45,843 nucleotides of DNA from Phocaeicola_A sp045545095 (GTDB lineage: Bacteria > Bacteroidota > Bacteroidia > Bacteroidales > Bacteroidaceae). Both the position numbers and the translations under genes were made by a program. The notes beneath the pieces were generated by a model. The model was not told the DNA's origin. It saw only the letters and a list, made by a program, of their open reading frames with translations, and did not search any database. Position 1 is the first letter of the stretch. Every line of letters starts with the position of its first letter. Positions 15,785 through 24,602 of this stretch are shown here, piece by piece. The stretch is from contig JAZQAG010000023.1 of NCBI GenBank assembly GCA_045545095.1, forward strand, positions 1 through 45,843, given 5' to 3'.

Positions 15785-18271
15785 ATGAAGAAACTACTAC
15801 TTTCGGCAGTGCTACTTGCCTGTCACCTGCTCCCCGTCGGAGCACAGCGTACCGAAGTGTTATTGGAAAAAGGATGGAAATTCATCCATCGTAATTTGAC
15901 TAATGAAGCTATGAGTATCGGCTACGATGACTCGAAGTGGGAAAATGTAACCGTGCCACACGATTGGGCCATCTACGGTCCTTTCAGTGAACAGTTCGAC
16001 TTGCAGAATGTGGCTGTAACCCAAAACTACGAGAAGACTGCCAGTCTGAAAACCGGTCGTACGGGCGGACTCCCTTACATGGGAGTGGGATGGTATCGTA
16101 CCCATTTCAATGTGCCCAACCTCAACAAGGAGAACCAACGGGTAACCCTGCTGTTCGACGGTGCCATGAGTGAAGCCCGCGTCTATGTAAATGGCAAAGA
16201 GGCCATCTTCTGGCCCTATGGCTACAACGCTTTCCATGTAGATGTGACAGATTTGCTGAACGCCGATGGACAGGACAACCTGTTGGCTGTGCGATTGGAA
16301 AATCACGACCAGTCATCGCGTTGGTATCCCGGTGCCGGACTCTATCGCAACGTACACCTTATCACCACCAACAAGACTCACATTCCTGTGTGGGGTACTC
16401 ACGTCACCACTCCGCACGTGGAGAAGGAGTTTGCCACCGTACGCCTGCGTACCAACGTGAATACGGCAAAGGGTGAAGACCTGACGGTGAAGACCACTAT
16501 ATATAATAAGGTAAAGGAGCAGGTGGGTGAAAAGACCACCAAACTGAAAGCCGGCAGAGACCTGGAAAAGATTGACCAGAACATGCTGGTGGAGAACCCT
16601 GCCTTATGGAGTCCCGAAAGTCCGACTCTCTACACAGCCGTAACGACTGTAAGCATGGGTGACAAGGAAGTTGACCGCTACGAAACCCGTTTCGGATTCC
16701 GTACCATTGAAGTGGTAGCCGAACGCGGATTCTACCTCAACGGCGAGCGCCGCAAGTTCCAGGGTGTGTGCAACCACCACGATTTGGGTCCTCTTGGCGC
16801 TGCTATTAATGAAAAGGCCTTGCGCCATCAGATTGAACTTCTCAAAGAGATGGGATGCGATGCCATTCGCACCTCGCACAACATGCCGGCTCCCGAATTG
16901 GTAGAACTTTGCGACGAAATGGGTATGATGATGATGGTAGAGCCTTTTGATGAATGGGATCGTGCAAAGTGTCGCAACGGTTACCACCGTTTTTTCAACG
17001 AATGGGCCGAGAAGGACATGGTAAATATGTTGCATCACTTCCGCAACAATGCCAGCGTAGTGATGTGGAGCATCGGTAACGAAGTGCCCACACAGTGCAG
17101 CGCACAGGGTGCACAGGTGGCCAGTTTTTTGCAGAATATCTGCCACCGCGAAGACCCTACACGCCCCGTGACTTGTGGTATGGACCAAGTGTCATGCGTA
17201 CTGAAGAATGGTTTTGCCGCTGTGCTTGATGTTGTGGGGCTCAACTATCGCACTTTCCGCTATTTGGAGGGATATGAGAAACTGCCTCAAGGTGTAGTGT
17301 TGGGTAGCGAGACAGCTTCTACCGTCAGCTCACGCGGTGTCTATAAACTTCCTGTGGGATTGAAGCCAAATGCTCTCTACGATGATAACCAGTGCAGCAG
17401 TTACGATGTGGAATATTGCAGTTGGAGCAATGTTCCTGATATTGATTTCGCTTTGGCCGACGACTACGAATGGACCATGGGACAGTTCGTCTGGACTGGC
17501 TTCGATTACTTGGGCGAACCTTCGCCATACGATGCCAACAGATGGCCAAGCCACAGTTCCATGTTCGGCATCATTGACCTGGCCAGCATTCCTAAAGACC
17601 GTTACTACCTCTACAAGAGTATTTGGAACAAGAATGAACACACGTTGCACATTTTACCCCATTGGAATTGGGAGGGACATGAAGGTGATACAGTACCTGT
17701 ATTCGTTTATACAGATTATCCCGAAGCAGAGTTGTTTATCAATGGCAAGAGTTATGGCCGCCAACACAAAGTGACCGATGCTCCCATTGCCAAAGGAAAG
17801 ATTTATGATCCAGAAGTGTTGAAACGTTATCGACTGATGTGGATGGATGCCATTTATGAGCCAGGTGAGGTACGTGTAGTGGCATACGACAAACAGGGAA
17901 ACAAAGCTGATGAAAAGATTCTACGTACAGCAGGAAAGCCTCATCATTTGGAACTTGTTACCCGTCACTCAACCATTAAAGCTGATGGCAAAGATTTGGC
18001 ATACGTGACAGTACGTGTAGTAGATAAGGATGGCAACCTTTGTCCTGTAGATAGCCGCGAAGTAAAATTTAGCGTAAAGGGAAGCGGTTCTTTCCGTGCT
18101 ACAGCCAATGGTGACCCCACTAACCTGCAACAATTCCACTTGCCTCGTATGAAGGCATTCAGCGGTCAACTCACGGCTATAGTGCAAGCTGGAGAATCTG
18201 TCGGAGAGATTGTTCTGACAGCGTCAGCCAAAGGAATAAAAAGCGGAAAAATAACTATCAAAACCGAATAA
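15785..18271 (+). CDS. Glycoside hydrolase family 2, beta-galactosidase-like
   Basis: Protein of 828 residues with a cleavable signal peptide (1-20). Domains in order: sugar-binding jelly roll (about 25-195), immunoglobulin-like domain (about 200-305), TIM barrel (about 310-620), DUF4982-type domain around PVFVYTDYPEAELFINGK, and a C-terminal Ig-like domain (about 720-828). The catalytic acid/base is E433 in VMWSIGNEVP and the nucleophile is probably E509 in VVLGSETAS. It acts in the periplasm, releasing a beta-linked terminal sugar, most often galactose in this subgroup. A longer frame from 15434 overlaps GT2 and is not used. Confidence 0.92.
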   Translation: MKKLLLSAVLLACHLLPVGAQRTEVLLEKGWKFIHRNLTNEAMSIGYDDSKWENVTVPHDWAIYGPFSEQFDLQNVAVTQNYEKTASLKTGRTGGLPYMGVGWYRTHFNVPNLNKENQRVTLLFDGAMSEARVYVNGKEAIFWPYGYNAFHVDVTDLLNADGQDNLLAVRLENHDQSSRWYPGAGLYRNVHLITTNKTHIPVWGTHVTTPHVEKEFATVRLRTNVNTAKGEDLTVKTTIYNKVKEQVGEKTTKLKAGRDLEKIDQNMLVENPALWSPESPTLYTAVTTVSMGDKEVDRYETRFGFRTIEVVAERGFYLNGERRKFQGVCNHHDLGPLGAAINEKALRHQIELLKEMGCDAIRTSHNMPAPELVELCDEMGMMMMVEPFDEWDRAKCRNGYHRFFNEWAEKDMVNMLHHFRNNASVVMWSIGNEVPTQCSAQGAQVASFLQNICHREDPTRPVTCGMDQVSCVLKNGFAAVLDVVGLNYRTFRYLEGYEKLPQGVVLGSETASTVSSRGVYKLPVGLKPNALYDDNQCSSYDVEYCSWSNVPDIDFALADDYEWTMGQFVWTGFDYLGEPSPYDANRWPSHSSMFGIIDLASIPKDRYYLYKSIWNKNEHTLHILPHWNWEGHEGDTVPVFVYTDYPEAELFINGKSYGRQHKVTDAPIAKGKIYDPEVLKRYRLMWMDAIYEPGEVRVVAYDKQGNKADEKILRTAGKPHHLELVTRHSTIKADGKDLAYVTVRVVDKDGNLCPVDSREVKFSVKGSGSFRATANGDPTNLQQFHLPRMKAFSGQLTAIVQAGESVGEIVLTASAKGIKSGKITIKTE

Positions 18272-18308
18272 CGTCTTATTTGAGGCAATTCAAAAAAAAG
18301 GCTAAAAG

Positions 18309-18340
18309 TTTGCGCGTCTCATTTTTAAGTCTTACCTTTG
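18309..18340 (+). promoter_or_regulatory. greA promoter
   Basis: TTTG at 18309-18312, a 20-nt spacer and TACCTTTG at 18333-18340, a textbook Bacteroidetes promoter. It predicts a start near 18347 and a leader of about 140 nt. Confidence 0.8.
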
Positions 18341-18362
18341 CCGAAGAATACAACAAAAGGGG

Positions 18363-18394
18363 TTCCGACACGAACAATGTCGGAATTCTTTTTT
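18363..18394 (+). terminator. Intrinsic terminator within the greA leader
   Basis: An 8-bp perfect stem (TTCCGACA 18363-18370, TGTCGGAA 18378-18385) with a 7-nt loop runs directly into TTCTTTTTT. It lies downstream of the greA promoter and about 95 nt before the greA ATG, so it should yield a short leader RNA of roughly 45-50 nt and attenuate greA. Confidence 0.65.
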
Positions 18395-18475
18395 GTTATG
18401 TCTAAAGAGAGGCCCTATTGAAGTATCAGCTTGGGCTATCAAAACACCTTAAATTGTATAACAAACTAAAATTAC

Positions 18476-18481
18476 AGGAGG
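18476..18481 (+). promoter_or_regulatory. Strong Shine-Dalgarno site of greA
   Basis: AGGAGG placed 7 nt before the greA ATG. Perfect Shine-Dalgarno sites are uncommon in Bacteroidetes, where initiation mostly relies on A-rich unstructured leaders; none of the other starts in this window shows one. Confidence 0.7.
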
Positions 18482-18488
18482 ATAAGGA

Positions 18489-18953
18489 ATGGCATACATG
18501 TCAGAAGAGGGCTACAACAAATTGGTAGCTGAATTAAGAGAAATGGAAACGGTGCAACGCCCCGAGATTTCGCGCCAAATTGCAGAAGCACGTGATAAAG
18601 GTGACTTGTCTGAAAACTCAGAATACGATGCCGCTAAAGAAGCGCAAGGTATGCTGGAGATGAAAATCAATAATCTGAAAGCCATCATCAGCGAAGCCAA
18701 GATTATCGACACTTCCAAGTTGGACACAAGTACCGTACAGATTCTCTCCAAAGTCGAGATGAAAAATGTAAAAAATGGTATGAAGATGGTCTATACTATC
18801 GTATCAGAAAGCGAGGCGAATCTGAAAGAGGGTAAGATTTCTGTAAACACACCCATTGCACAAGGATTGTTGGGCAAAAAAGTTGGTGACGTGGCAGAAA
18901 TTACTATTCCACAAGGAAAAATCACATTAGAAATCGTAAATATCTCATTCTAA
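18489..18953 (+). CDS. greA: Transcription elongation factor GreA
   Basis: Protein of 154 residues, the standard size. The N-terminal coiled coil (about 1-75) contains the signature EISRQIAEARDKGDLSENSEY with the acidic tip that enters the RNA polymerase secondary channel. The C-terminal FKBP-like domain ends VGDVAEITIPQGKITLEIVNI. It rescues backtracked polymerase by stimulating transcript cleavage. Its stop is 2 nt before the HIT gene, so the two form an operon. The leader contains a strong terminator hairpin, suggesting attenuation. Confidence 0.96.
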   Translation: MAYMSEEGYNKLVAELREMETVQRPEISRQIAEARDKGDLSENSEYDAAKEAQGMLEMKINNLKAIISEAKIIDTSKLDTSTVQILSKVEMKNVKNGMKMVYTIVSESEANLKEGKISVNTPIAQGLLGKKVGDVAEITIPQGKITLEIVNISF

Positions 18954-18955
18954 TC

Positions 18956-19351
18956 ATGGCTACTATTTTCAGCAGAATCGTTGCTGGTGAAATCCCCAGC
19001 TACAAAGTGGCAGAGAACGACCGATTCTATGCATTCTTAGATATCAATCCTTTGCAAAAGGGGCATACGTTGGTTATTCCCAAGCGTGAAGTGGATTATA
19101 TCTTCGACCTCGAGGACGAAGAACTGGCCGCCATGCATATCTTTGCCAAGCAGGTATCATGCGCCATCCGCAAGGCTTTTCAATGCAAGAAGGTAGGTGT
19201 TGCCGTTATGGGAATGGAAGTTCCTCATGCCCACATCCATCTGATTCCAATCAATCAGGAGAAGGATATGGTATTTTCTAATCCCAAACAGCAATTGACT
19301 TCTGAAGAATTTACAGCTATAGCCGAAGCCATTAGCAAAGAAATGGAATAA
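18956..19351 (+). CDS. HIT family nucleotide-binding protein
   Basis: Protein of 131 residues with the histidine-triad motif HAHIHLIP (H91, H93, H95), where the middle His is the nucleophile that attacks nucleoside phosphoramidates or AMP conjugates. The conserved N-terminal IFSRIVAGEIPSYKV is typical of HinT-like proteins. Cytoplasmic. Encoded 2 nt after greA and ended by a very strong hairpin. Confidence 0.93.
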   Translation: MATIFSRIVAGEIPSYKVAENDRFYAFLDINPLQKGHTLVIPKREVDYIFDLEDEELAAMHIFAKQVSCAIRKAFQCKKVGVAVMGMEVPHAHIHLIPINQEKDMVFSNPKQQLTSEEFTAIAEAISKEME

Positions 19352-19363
19352 GGATATAAGAAA

Positions 19364-19426
19364 GAATAAGTGAAAAGAGTAGGGGGTGCGCCATAATGAC
19401 GCACCCCCTACTCTTTTCACTTATTC
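19364..19426. terminator. Perfect 27-bp bidirectional terminator hairpin
   Basis: Arms 19364-19390 and 19400-19426 are exact reverse complements over 27 bp around a 9-nt loop, with a GC-rich core (GTAGGGGGTGCG) and A/T-rich flanks. It sits between the convergent HIT and M16 genes and can end transcripts from both sides. Confidence 0.9.
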
Positions 19427-19430
19427 ACGT

Positions 19431-22256
19431 TTATTCTTTGGTTCCATTGATGCTCACTTCAATGCAGTTACCCTGCTTGACAAGCTTCTTCACAAACTTT
19501 TGAATATCCTTACCGGTAATGTCATTCACCAATTGTTCATAGTTTGCCGTAGCATCCACTCCATTCCAATAATACTCTTTAAGTTGGCTCATCCAGTAGG
19601 CATTCTCCTTCTGATTTTCCTGATACTTCTTCAACATGAACTCTTTCACACGAGCCAGATGTTCTGGATTAGGACCATTCTTGATAAAATCATCCAGCCC
19701 CTGCTTGATAACCTCAGTCATACGGGCACGACGCTCTGGATCTGTATCAAAAGCTATCTGCAGACGTACTTCCTCTTCAGGATAATGGTTAATTCCTCCA
19801 CTGACTCCAACGCCGTAAGTTCCACCTTCCTTTTCACGTACACTTTCTGTATAGACCATGTCCATTATTTGAGCGAACATACTCATTATCATCTTTCCAC
19901 GTACATCGTACTTTCCTTTGCCTGTATAGAGCAGGAATACTGTACTTTTGGGTAATTCCATCTTACGCTCAAAATTGTTTGCATACTCCCCTTTACGGAT
20001 AGTCGGATTAATCTTGGCATCAAACTTCTCTGCGCCTTCCTTGACAGGCAGAGCACCCAAATACTGCTCAAAGAGAGGAATTGCTGCAGCCTCATCTATA
20101 TTACCCACGAACATGAATGTGAAATCATCTCCATCAGCAAATCGTTCACGATACATCTCCATTGTACGGGCATAGTCTATCTTGTCCACCATTTCCTTGG
20201 TAAACTTGATGGCACGCGGATGATGATTATAAAGTGCCACAGTCAATGTATCCTGAAATGCGGTCATAGGATCCAATTCCTGATTATGGAGAGAAGCTTT
20301 AGCGCGATTTTTATAGGATTCAAAAGCAGCATCGTCCATACGGGGAGCTGTAAACATAAGATAAGTCAATTGCAACAAGGTTTCCAGATCTTTAGGAGAA
20401 CAACTTCCACGAAGTCCTTCCTCCAATGAGCTGACATAAGGAGTCACGCCCACAATCTTGCCTGCCAGCACTTTCATCAGGTCTGTACTGTTGAAGTTAC
20501 CTAATCCTCCCAATTCACAGACCTCATTCAGTACCTCTATATTAATGATATCCTCTGTAGGAAGGAGGCTGTTACCACCTGCACTAAAAGCATTCATGCG
20601 GATTTCATCAGCTTTAAAATCTGTAGGTTTCACTATAATTCTCACTCCATTGCTGAGAGTATATAGTTTTGACCCATACATTCCATCCTCTACTTTTATT
20701 ACTTTTCCGGATTGGGGAAGCTCACTTATCAACGGTTCATTAGATACTTTATCAACGTATGGAGCTATTTCCTCAGCCTTTACCTGAGCAACCAGTTCCA
20801 ATATGCGTTCCTTGGAAGGATAAGTCACCCCTTCTTTTTCCGGAGCAAAAAGAGTAATGACAAGATTGCTGTCGCTTATCATTCCTTGTAACATCTGATT
20901 GATGGCTGCCACCGGTATCATCGGAGCAATCTGATTCATCATAGCAAACTCTGCCTCAATACCAGGGATAGGCTCATTATCAATAAAATGACGAACATAT
21001 TCTGTCGCATAACTGGTATTCTTGGTTTTACTACGTTCATTGTAAGCATTCTCCAAGCTACGCAGATAATTAGCTTTGGCACGAGCAAACTCTCCTTCAG
21101 TAAATCCATGACGACGGGCACGTTCCAACTCCCGGACAAGAGTGGTCAACGCTGTTTCAACACCATCTTCCTTACATACAGCCACACCCGTAAAGGCATC
21201 CTTAGTCTTGGCAATGAGGAAATCATCATCATATGCACCTGCACCCATGAAAGGCGGATTGGCACTCTGTTCCACGATTTCGCCAAAACGCTCGTCGAAC
21301 ATCTGAGAAATCATATTATTGGCAAAACTCATTACCAGATAGTTCACATCATTCTTGGCGGCATCAGGAATAGCAGCATGCTTGGTCATATACTGAATTG
21401 TCACATTCTGCTGTTCTTTATCAGTAGCAATAGCCACAATCGGCTCTTTATTATCTTCTACAGGATAGTAGATACGTTCAGCTGCATCAGTTGGCATTTG
21501 GATATCAGAGAATATCTCTTTAATCTTTGCCTCCATCTGATCGACATCAAAATCACCTACAACAATGATTCCCTGTTGGTCGGGACGATACCACTTCTCA
21601 TAGTAGTCACGCAATGCTTTATAAGGGAAATTGTCCACCACTTCCATCGTACCGATAGGCAATCGGTTGGCATATTGGCTACCGGGGTATATCATGGGGA
21701 ACACCTTCTCATAGATACGCATAGTCGCTCCCATTCGGGTACGCCACTCTTCATGGATGACACCACGTTCCTTATCTATCTCTTCTTCACCTAATGTCAA
21801 GCCATCACTCCAGTCACGCAATATCCACAAGCAAGAATCTACAGCTTCAGGCACTTTCTTAATAGGTACATTATTGATATTATAGACAGTTTCGTCCATA
21901 GCAGTATAGGCATTCAGGTTGACACCGAATTTTACACCTATATTTTCCAGATATTCACGCAATCCATTTCCTGGGAAATGAACAGTTCCATTAAAGCACA
22001 TGTGTTCCAGGAAATGAGCCAATCCACGCTGAGACTCCTCTTCCAAGATAGATCCCACTTTCTGAGCGATATAGAAATCAGCCTGTCCTTCCGGAAGATT
22101 GTTATGACGGATATAATATGTCAATCCATTTTCCAATTTTCCTATCCGTACATTGGGGTCAGTGGGAATAGGTTGCACTTGTTGGGCAACCATAGTGACT
22201 GTACTGCAAAACAACAAGGCAGCAAACAGTCCTTTCATTTTTTTCATCATATTCAT
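19431..22256 (-). CDS. M16 family zinc metallopeptidase (pitrilysin-like)
   Basis: Protein of 941 residues with a signal peptide (about 1-25, ending MVAQQ), so periplasmic. The inverted zinc motif H-x-x-E-H is at 81-85 (HFLEH), with the distal zinc ligand probably E163 in EEIDKERGVIHEEW. Four LuxS/MPP-like domains are expected over this length; the inactive C-terminal half contains the substrate-holding KGKYDVRGKMIMSMFAQIMD-like region. It degrades peptides enclosed in its chamber. Encoded 9 nt after the CPBP protease gene, forming a two-protease unit. Confidence 0.93.
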   Translation of the reverse strand: MNMMKKMKGLFAALLFCSTVTMVAQQVQPIPTDPNVRIGKLENGLTYYIRHNNLPEGQADFYIAQKVGSILEEESQRGLAHFLEHMCFNGTVHFPGNGLREYLENIGVKFGVNLNAYTAMDETVYNINNVPIKKVPEAVDSCLWILRDWSDGLTLGEEEIDKERGVIHEEWRTRMGATMRIYEKVFPMIYPGSQYANRLPIGTMEVVDNFPYKALRDYYEKWYRPDQQGIIVVGDFDVDQMEAKIKEIFSDIQMPTDAAERIYYPVEDNKEPIVAIATDKEQQNVTIQYMTKHAAIPDAAKNDVNYLVMSFANNMISQMFDERFGEIVEQSANPPFMGAGAYDDDFLIAKTKDAFTGVAVCKEDGVETALTTLVRELERARRHGFTEGEFARAKANYLRSLENAYNERSKTKNTSYATEYVRHFIDNEPIPGIEAEFAMMNQIAPMIPVAAINQMLQGMISDSNLVITLFAPEKEGVTYPSKERILELVAQVKAEEIAPYVDKVSNEPLISELPQSGKVIKVEDGMYGSKLYTLSNGVRIIVKPTDFKADEIRMNAFSAGGNSLLPTEDIINIEVLNEVCELGGLGNFNSTDLMKVLAGKIVGVTPYVSSLEEGLRGSCSPKDLETLLQLTYLMFTAPRMDDAAFESYKNRAKASLHNQELDPMTAFQDTLTVALYNHHPRAIKFTKEMVDKIDYARTMEMYRERFADGDDFTFMFVGNIDEAAAIPLFEQYLGALPVKEGAEKFDAKINPTIRKGEYANNFERKMELPKSTVFLLYTGKGKYDVRGKMIMSMFAQIMDMVYTESVREKEGGTYGVGVSGGINHYPEEEVRLQIAFDTDPERRARMTEVIKQGLDDFIKNGPNPEHLARVKEFMLKKYQENQKENAYWMSQLKEYYWNGVDATANYEQLVNDITGKDIQKFVKKLVKQGNCIEVSINGTKE

Positions 22257-22265
22257 TTCTATTTA

Positions 22266-23018
22266 TTAGTTATTAATTTGTTCTGATAAAACAGGGGGAA
22301 CTGAACGGTTCAACATCCAACCCAAAGATATGGCCAACAACAACCCGGCAACCGCAATACCTAATAAAGCAGGCACTGAATATGCCGGCATTCCCTCTGC
22401 ACCATAGAGACGCAGTTCCACAACACTTATCCCGTTATTGAGCAAATGCCCGGCAATAGCTGGTATTATACTGCCAGTACGCCATACAACCCATCCCAAG
22501 GCAATCCCCATCAGGAAAGCAAAAAGAACCTGAGCCGGATTTATATGAATCACTCCGAAGCAGATAGCTGAAAGGAGAATGGCACTACGAGGCGAATGCC
22601 CTTGTGGCAAAAGATGTTGCAGGATGGCACCGCGAAACAAAAGTTCCTCCACCCAAGGAGCCATCACAACCATTGCCAATATCCCGGCAACAGAACGGCT
22701 CATGGCTTCAAAATCCGACGAGAGCCAATCCGGCAACTGTATCAGTTCGCTCAACGCATTACAACAAACCATCGTACCGAATATACATCCTACACCCAAC
22801 ACCACACTGGCCAAACCTGCTGGCACACGAAAGACTGCAAGAGAAACATATCGGGCCATTATCAAGTGTATGCTCATAGCAATCCCGGATAGCAATAACG
22901 AGTAAGCCTGCACGGCTACTGGCTCCAAATACACATACTGCGCCAATGCCATCAAGCATGAGACAAACAATAGTTGATATCCGAAATATAACAACAATAA
23001 TTTGATGATTCTAAGCAT
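22266..23018 (-). CDS. CPBP family intramembrane glutamic protease
   Basis: Protein of 250 residues with about 7-8 membrane helices. The CPBP/Abi signature is visible as WVEELLFRG (E124, E125, R129) and FGVIHINPAQ (H158), matching the EExxxR and HxxxN/B motifs of Rce1-like proteases. It may cleave membrane-associated peptides; its natural substrate is unknown. I start at MLRIIKLLL, 33 nt after a promoter, rather than at 23093. Co-transcribed with the M16 peptidase. Confidence 0.88.
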   Translation of the reverse strand: MLRIIKLLLLYFGYQLLFVSCLMALAQYVYLEPVAVQAYSLLLSGIAMSIHLIMARYVSLAVFRVPAGLASVVLGVGCIFGTMVCCNALSELIQLPDWLSSDFEAMSRSVAGILAMVVMAPWVEELLFRGAILQHLLPQGHSPRSAILLSAICFGVIHINPAQVLFAFLMGIALGWVVWRTGSIIPAIAGHLLNNGISVVELRLYGAEGMPAYSVPALLGIAVAGLLLAISLGWMLNRSVPPVLSEQINN

Positions 23019-23050
23019 ATTTGCAATCCTTTCATTCTGGTTATATGATG

Positions 23051-23082
23051 CAAAGGAACGAAGAATAATCAGTGTACACAAA
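23051..23082 (-). promoter_or_regulatory. Promoter of the CPBP-M16 operon
   Basis: On the minus strand, TTTG (23082-23079), a 20-nt spacer and TTCCTTTG (23058-23051), one mismatch from TAnnTTTG, 32 nt before the ATG at 23018. Confidence 0.6.
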
Positions 23083-23113
23083 CATTTGTACAATAATTTT
23101 TAAGCTCTTTCTA

Positions 23114-24373
23114 TTAAACAATCTCAAAGCCAATGGCCTCTACAGCCTGTCTTACATCTTCGACAAGGACATCCCCTTCCACCACAGCTGTTGCCGATGG
23201 CAAATCTACAGATACAGCTATGACACCGGGCAAAGCCGCGATGGCACGCTCCACATTGGTCCGACAATGGTTACAGCTCATACCTTTGACATGTAGGGTC
23301 ATGACCTTATCCACCTTTCCGTCTGTCATCGCATCATGGCAGGAGCATGAGCGTTCTTCATCATTACAATTACATTTGCTTTTAATAAAGAAACGACGCA
23401 CCAAAGCATTTACCAACAGGAGCATCAGTAAGACCGTACAACCTATATTGAAGTATGCTGGTGATTCATGACAACAGTTCTGCATGGCTTCAAGATGAGA
23501 GGTGAACCATTCACGTGGAAGCAAATAATCGATACCTAATCCGAAAGCGACAGCCCCCCCTACAATGGAAAGAAGGTACAAAAGCAAAGTGCGGCGTCCC
23601 ATCACCTTACTGACAACCAAGACAGATGCAGCATTTACCGCCGGACCAGCCATCAACAGCACCAAAGCTGTACCGGGCGAAAGACCTTTCATCATCAATG
23701 CTACAGCTATAGGAATAGAACCCGTAGCGCATAAATACATCGGCACGGCACAAAGCAGTACCAACAGAATGCTCAATAAGGAATTGTCAGCAAACAAGGC
23801 AAAGAAAGAATCTGGTACAAATACTGTAATAAGCCCGGCCACAATCAATCCGACCACTAACCACTTACCTATATCCTGCATCATTTCTACGAAAGCATAC
23901 CGCAATGCCAATTGCACACGCTTCCAGAAACCAAGTTTGACAGATGGTATATCCGAGGATACAGAAGCAGATGCCACCGCACGGTCATCAAACATATTCA
24001 CCAGTTGGCCGCCAACAAGCGATGTACATAGTGCTGCCAACGGACGTGCCAATGCAAAAGGCAATCCCATCAATGAATAGGTCGCGATGATGGAATCCAC
24101 TCCTGTTTGCGGAGTAGCTATGAGGAATGACACACTGGCGCCTTTGGAAGCTCCCTGTCTGTAAAGCGACATGGCTGTGGGTATCACTCCACAAGAACAA
24201 AGTGGAATGGGAATACCCAATAATGCGGCATTCAATACCGACCGGAACGATTGCTCACCCAAGTACCGATGATACATACTGCCAGGAATGAAGGCGTGCA
24301 TCAATCCCGCCAACAAGAATCCCAACAACAGATAGGGAGACATTTCATTAATCAACTCTATAATCTCATTCAT
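23114..24373 (-). CDS. Cu/Zn-type efflux permease with C-terminal HMA domain (SO_0444 family)
   Basis: Protein of 419 residues. It has about eight or nine membrane segments of the ArsP/DUF318 permease superfamily, with the metal-handling CSCGVIP at 59-65 and the repeated motif GASVSFLIATPQTGVDS / GTALVLLMAGPAVNAAS. A Cys/His-rich linker (CNCNDEERSCSCHD) joins it to a heavy-metal-associated domain (about 355-419) with GMSCNHC (C367, C370). The fusion suggests that the HMA domain delivers copper or zinc to the membrane exit path. No metal regulator lies next to it. The exact metal is not determinable here. Confidence 0.88.
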   Translation of the reverse strand: MNEIIELINEMSPYLLLGFLLAGLMHAFIPGSMYHRYLGEQSFRSVLNAALLGIPIPLCSCGVIPTAMSLYRQGASKGASVSFLIATPQTGVDSIIATYSLMGLPFALARPLAALCTSLVGGQLVNMFDDRAVASASVSSDIPSVKLGFWKRVQLALRYAFVEMMQDIGKWLVVGLIVAGLITVFVPDSFFALFADNSLLSILLVLLCAVPMYLCATGSIPIAVALMMKGLSPGTALVLLMAGPAVNAASVLVVSKVMGRRTLLLYLLSIVGGAVAFGLGIDYLLPREWFTSHLEAMQNCCHESPAYFNIGCTVLLMLLLVNALVRRFFIKSKCNCNDEERSCSCHDAMTDGKVDKVMTLHVKGMSCNHCRTNVERAIAALPGVIAVSVDLPSATAVVEGDVLVEDVRQAVEAIGFEIV

Positions 24374-24410
24374 AATCTTTCATTGTACGGTATTTACTAC
24401 CAAAACGATG

Positions 24411-24418
24411 CAAAGATA
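24411..24418 (-). promoter_or_regulatory. -7 box of the efflux permease gene
   Basis: TATCTTTG on the minus strand, an exact match, 37 nt ahead of the ATG. The nearest TTTG upstream is 23 nt away, slightly far for a -33 box. Confidence 0.6.
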
Positions 24419-24512
24419 GACATACTTTTTCACCCTATCGGCAAATTTAAGGCTCTTTTCTGTTCCTTTTATGAAACTTTGTACATTCTACACTACACAA
24501 AAGAAACAAGAA

Positions 24513-24575
24513 GCGCGGATCACACAGATTAACACGGTTCTTATAATATCTCCGTGCAACCTGCGCAATCCGCGC
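24513..24575. repeat. Imperfect hairpin repeat downstream of the GH128-like gene
   Basis: Outer arms GCGCGGAT (24513-24520) and ATCCGCGC (24568-24575) and inner arms CACGG (24533-24537) and CCGTG (24552-24556) fold into one long interrupted hairpin, 27 bp past the stop of the minus-strand locus. T-rich sequence follows on the minus strand, so it may end the long transcript. The core resembles the CGCGGATTACACAGATT-type dispersed repeats I associate with Bacteroides genomes. Confidence 0.55.
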
Positions 24576-24602
24576 CTGATACGAATCTATCTAAAAAGAT
24601 GC

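Noticed and set aside
19386..19955. Plus-strand frame across the HIT/M16 junction
   Set aside because: It runs antisense to the conserved end of the M16 peptidase and through the terminator hairpin.
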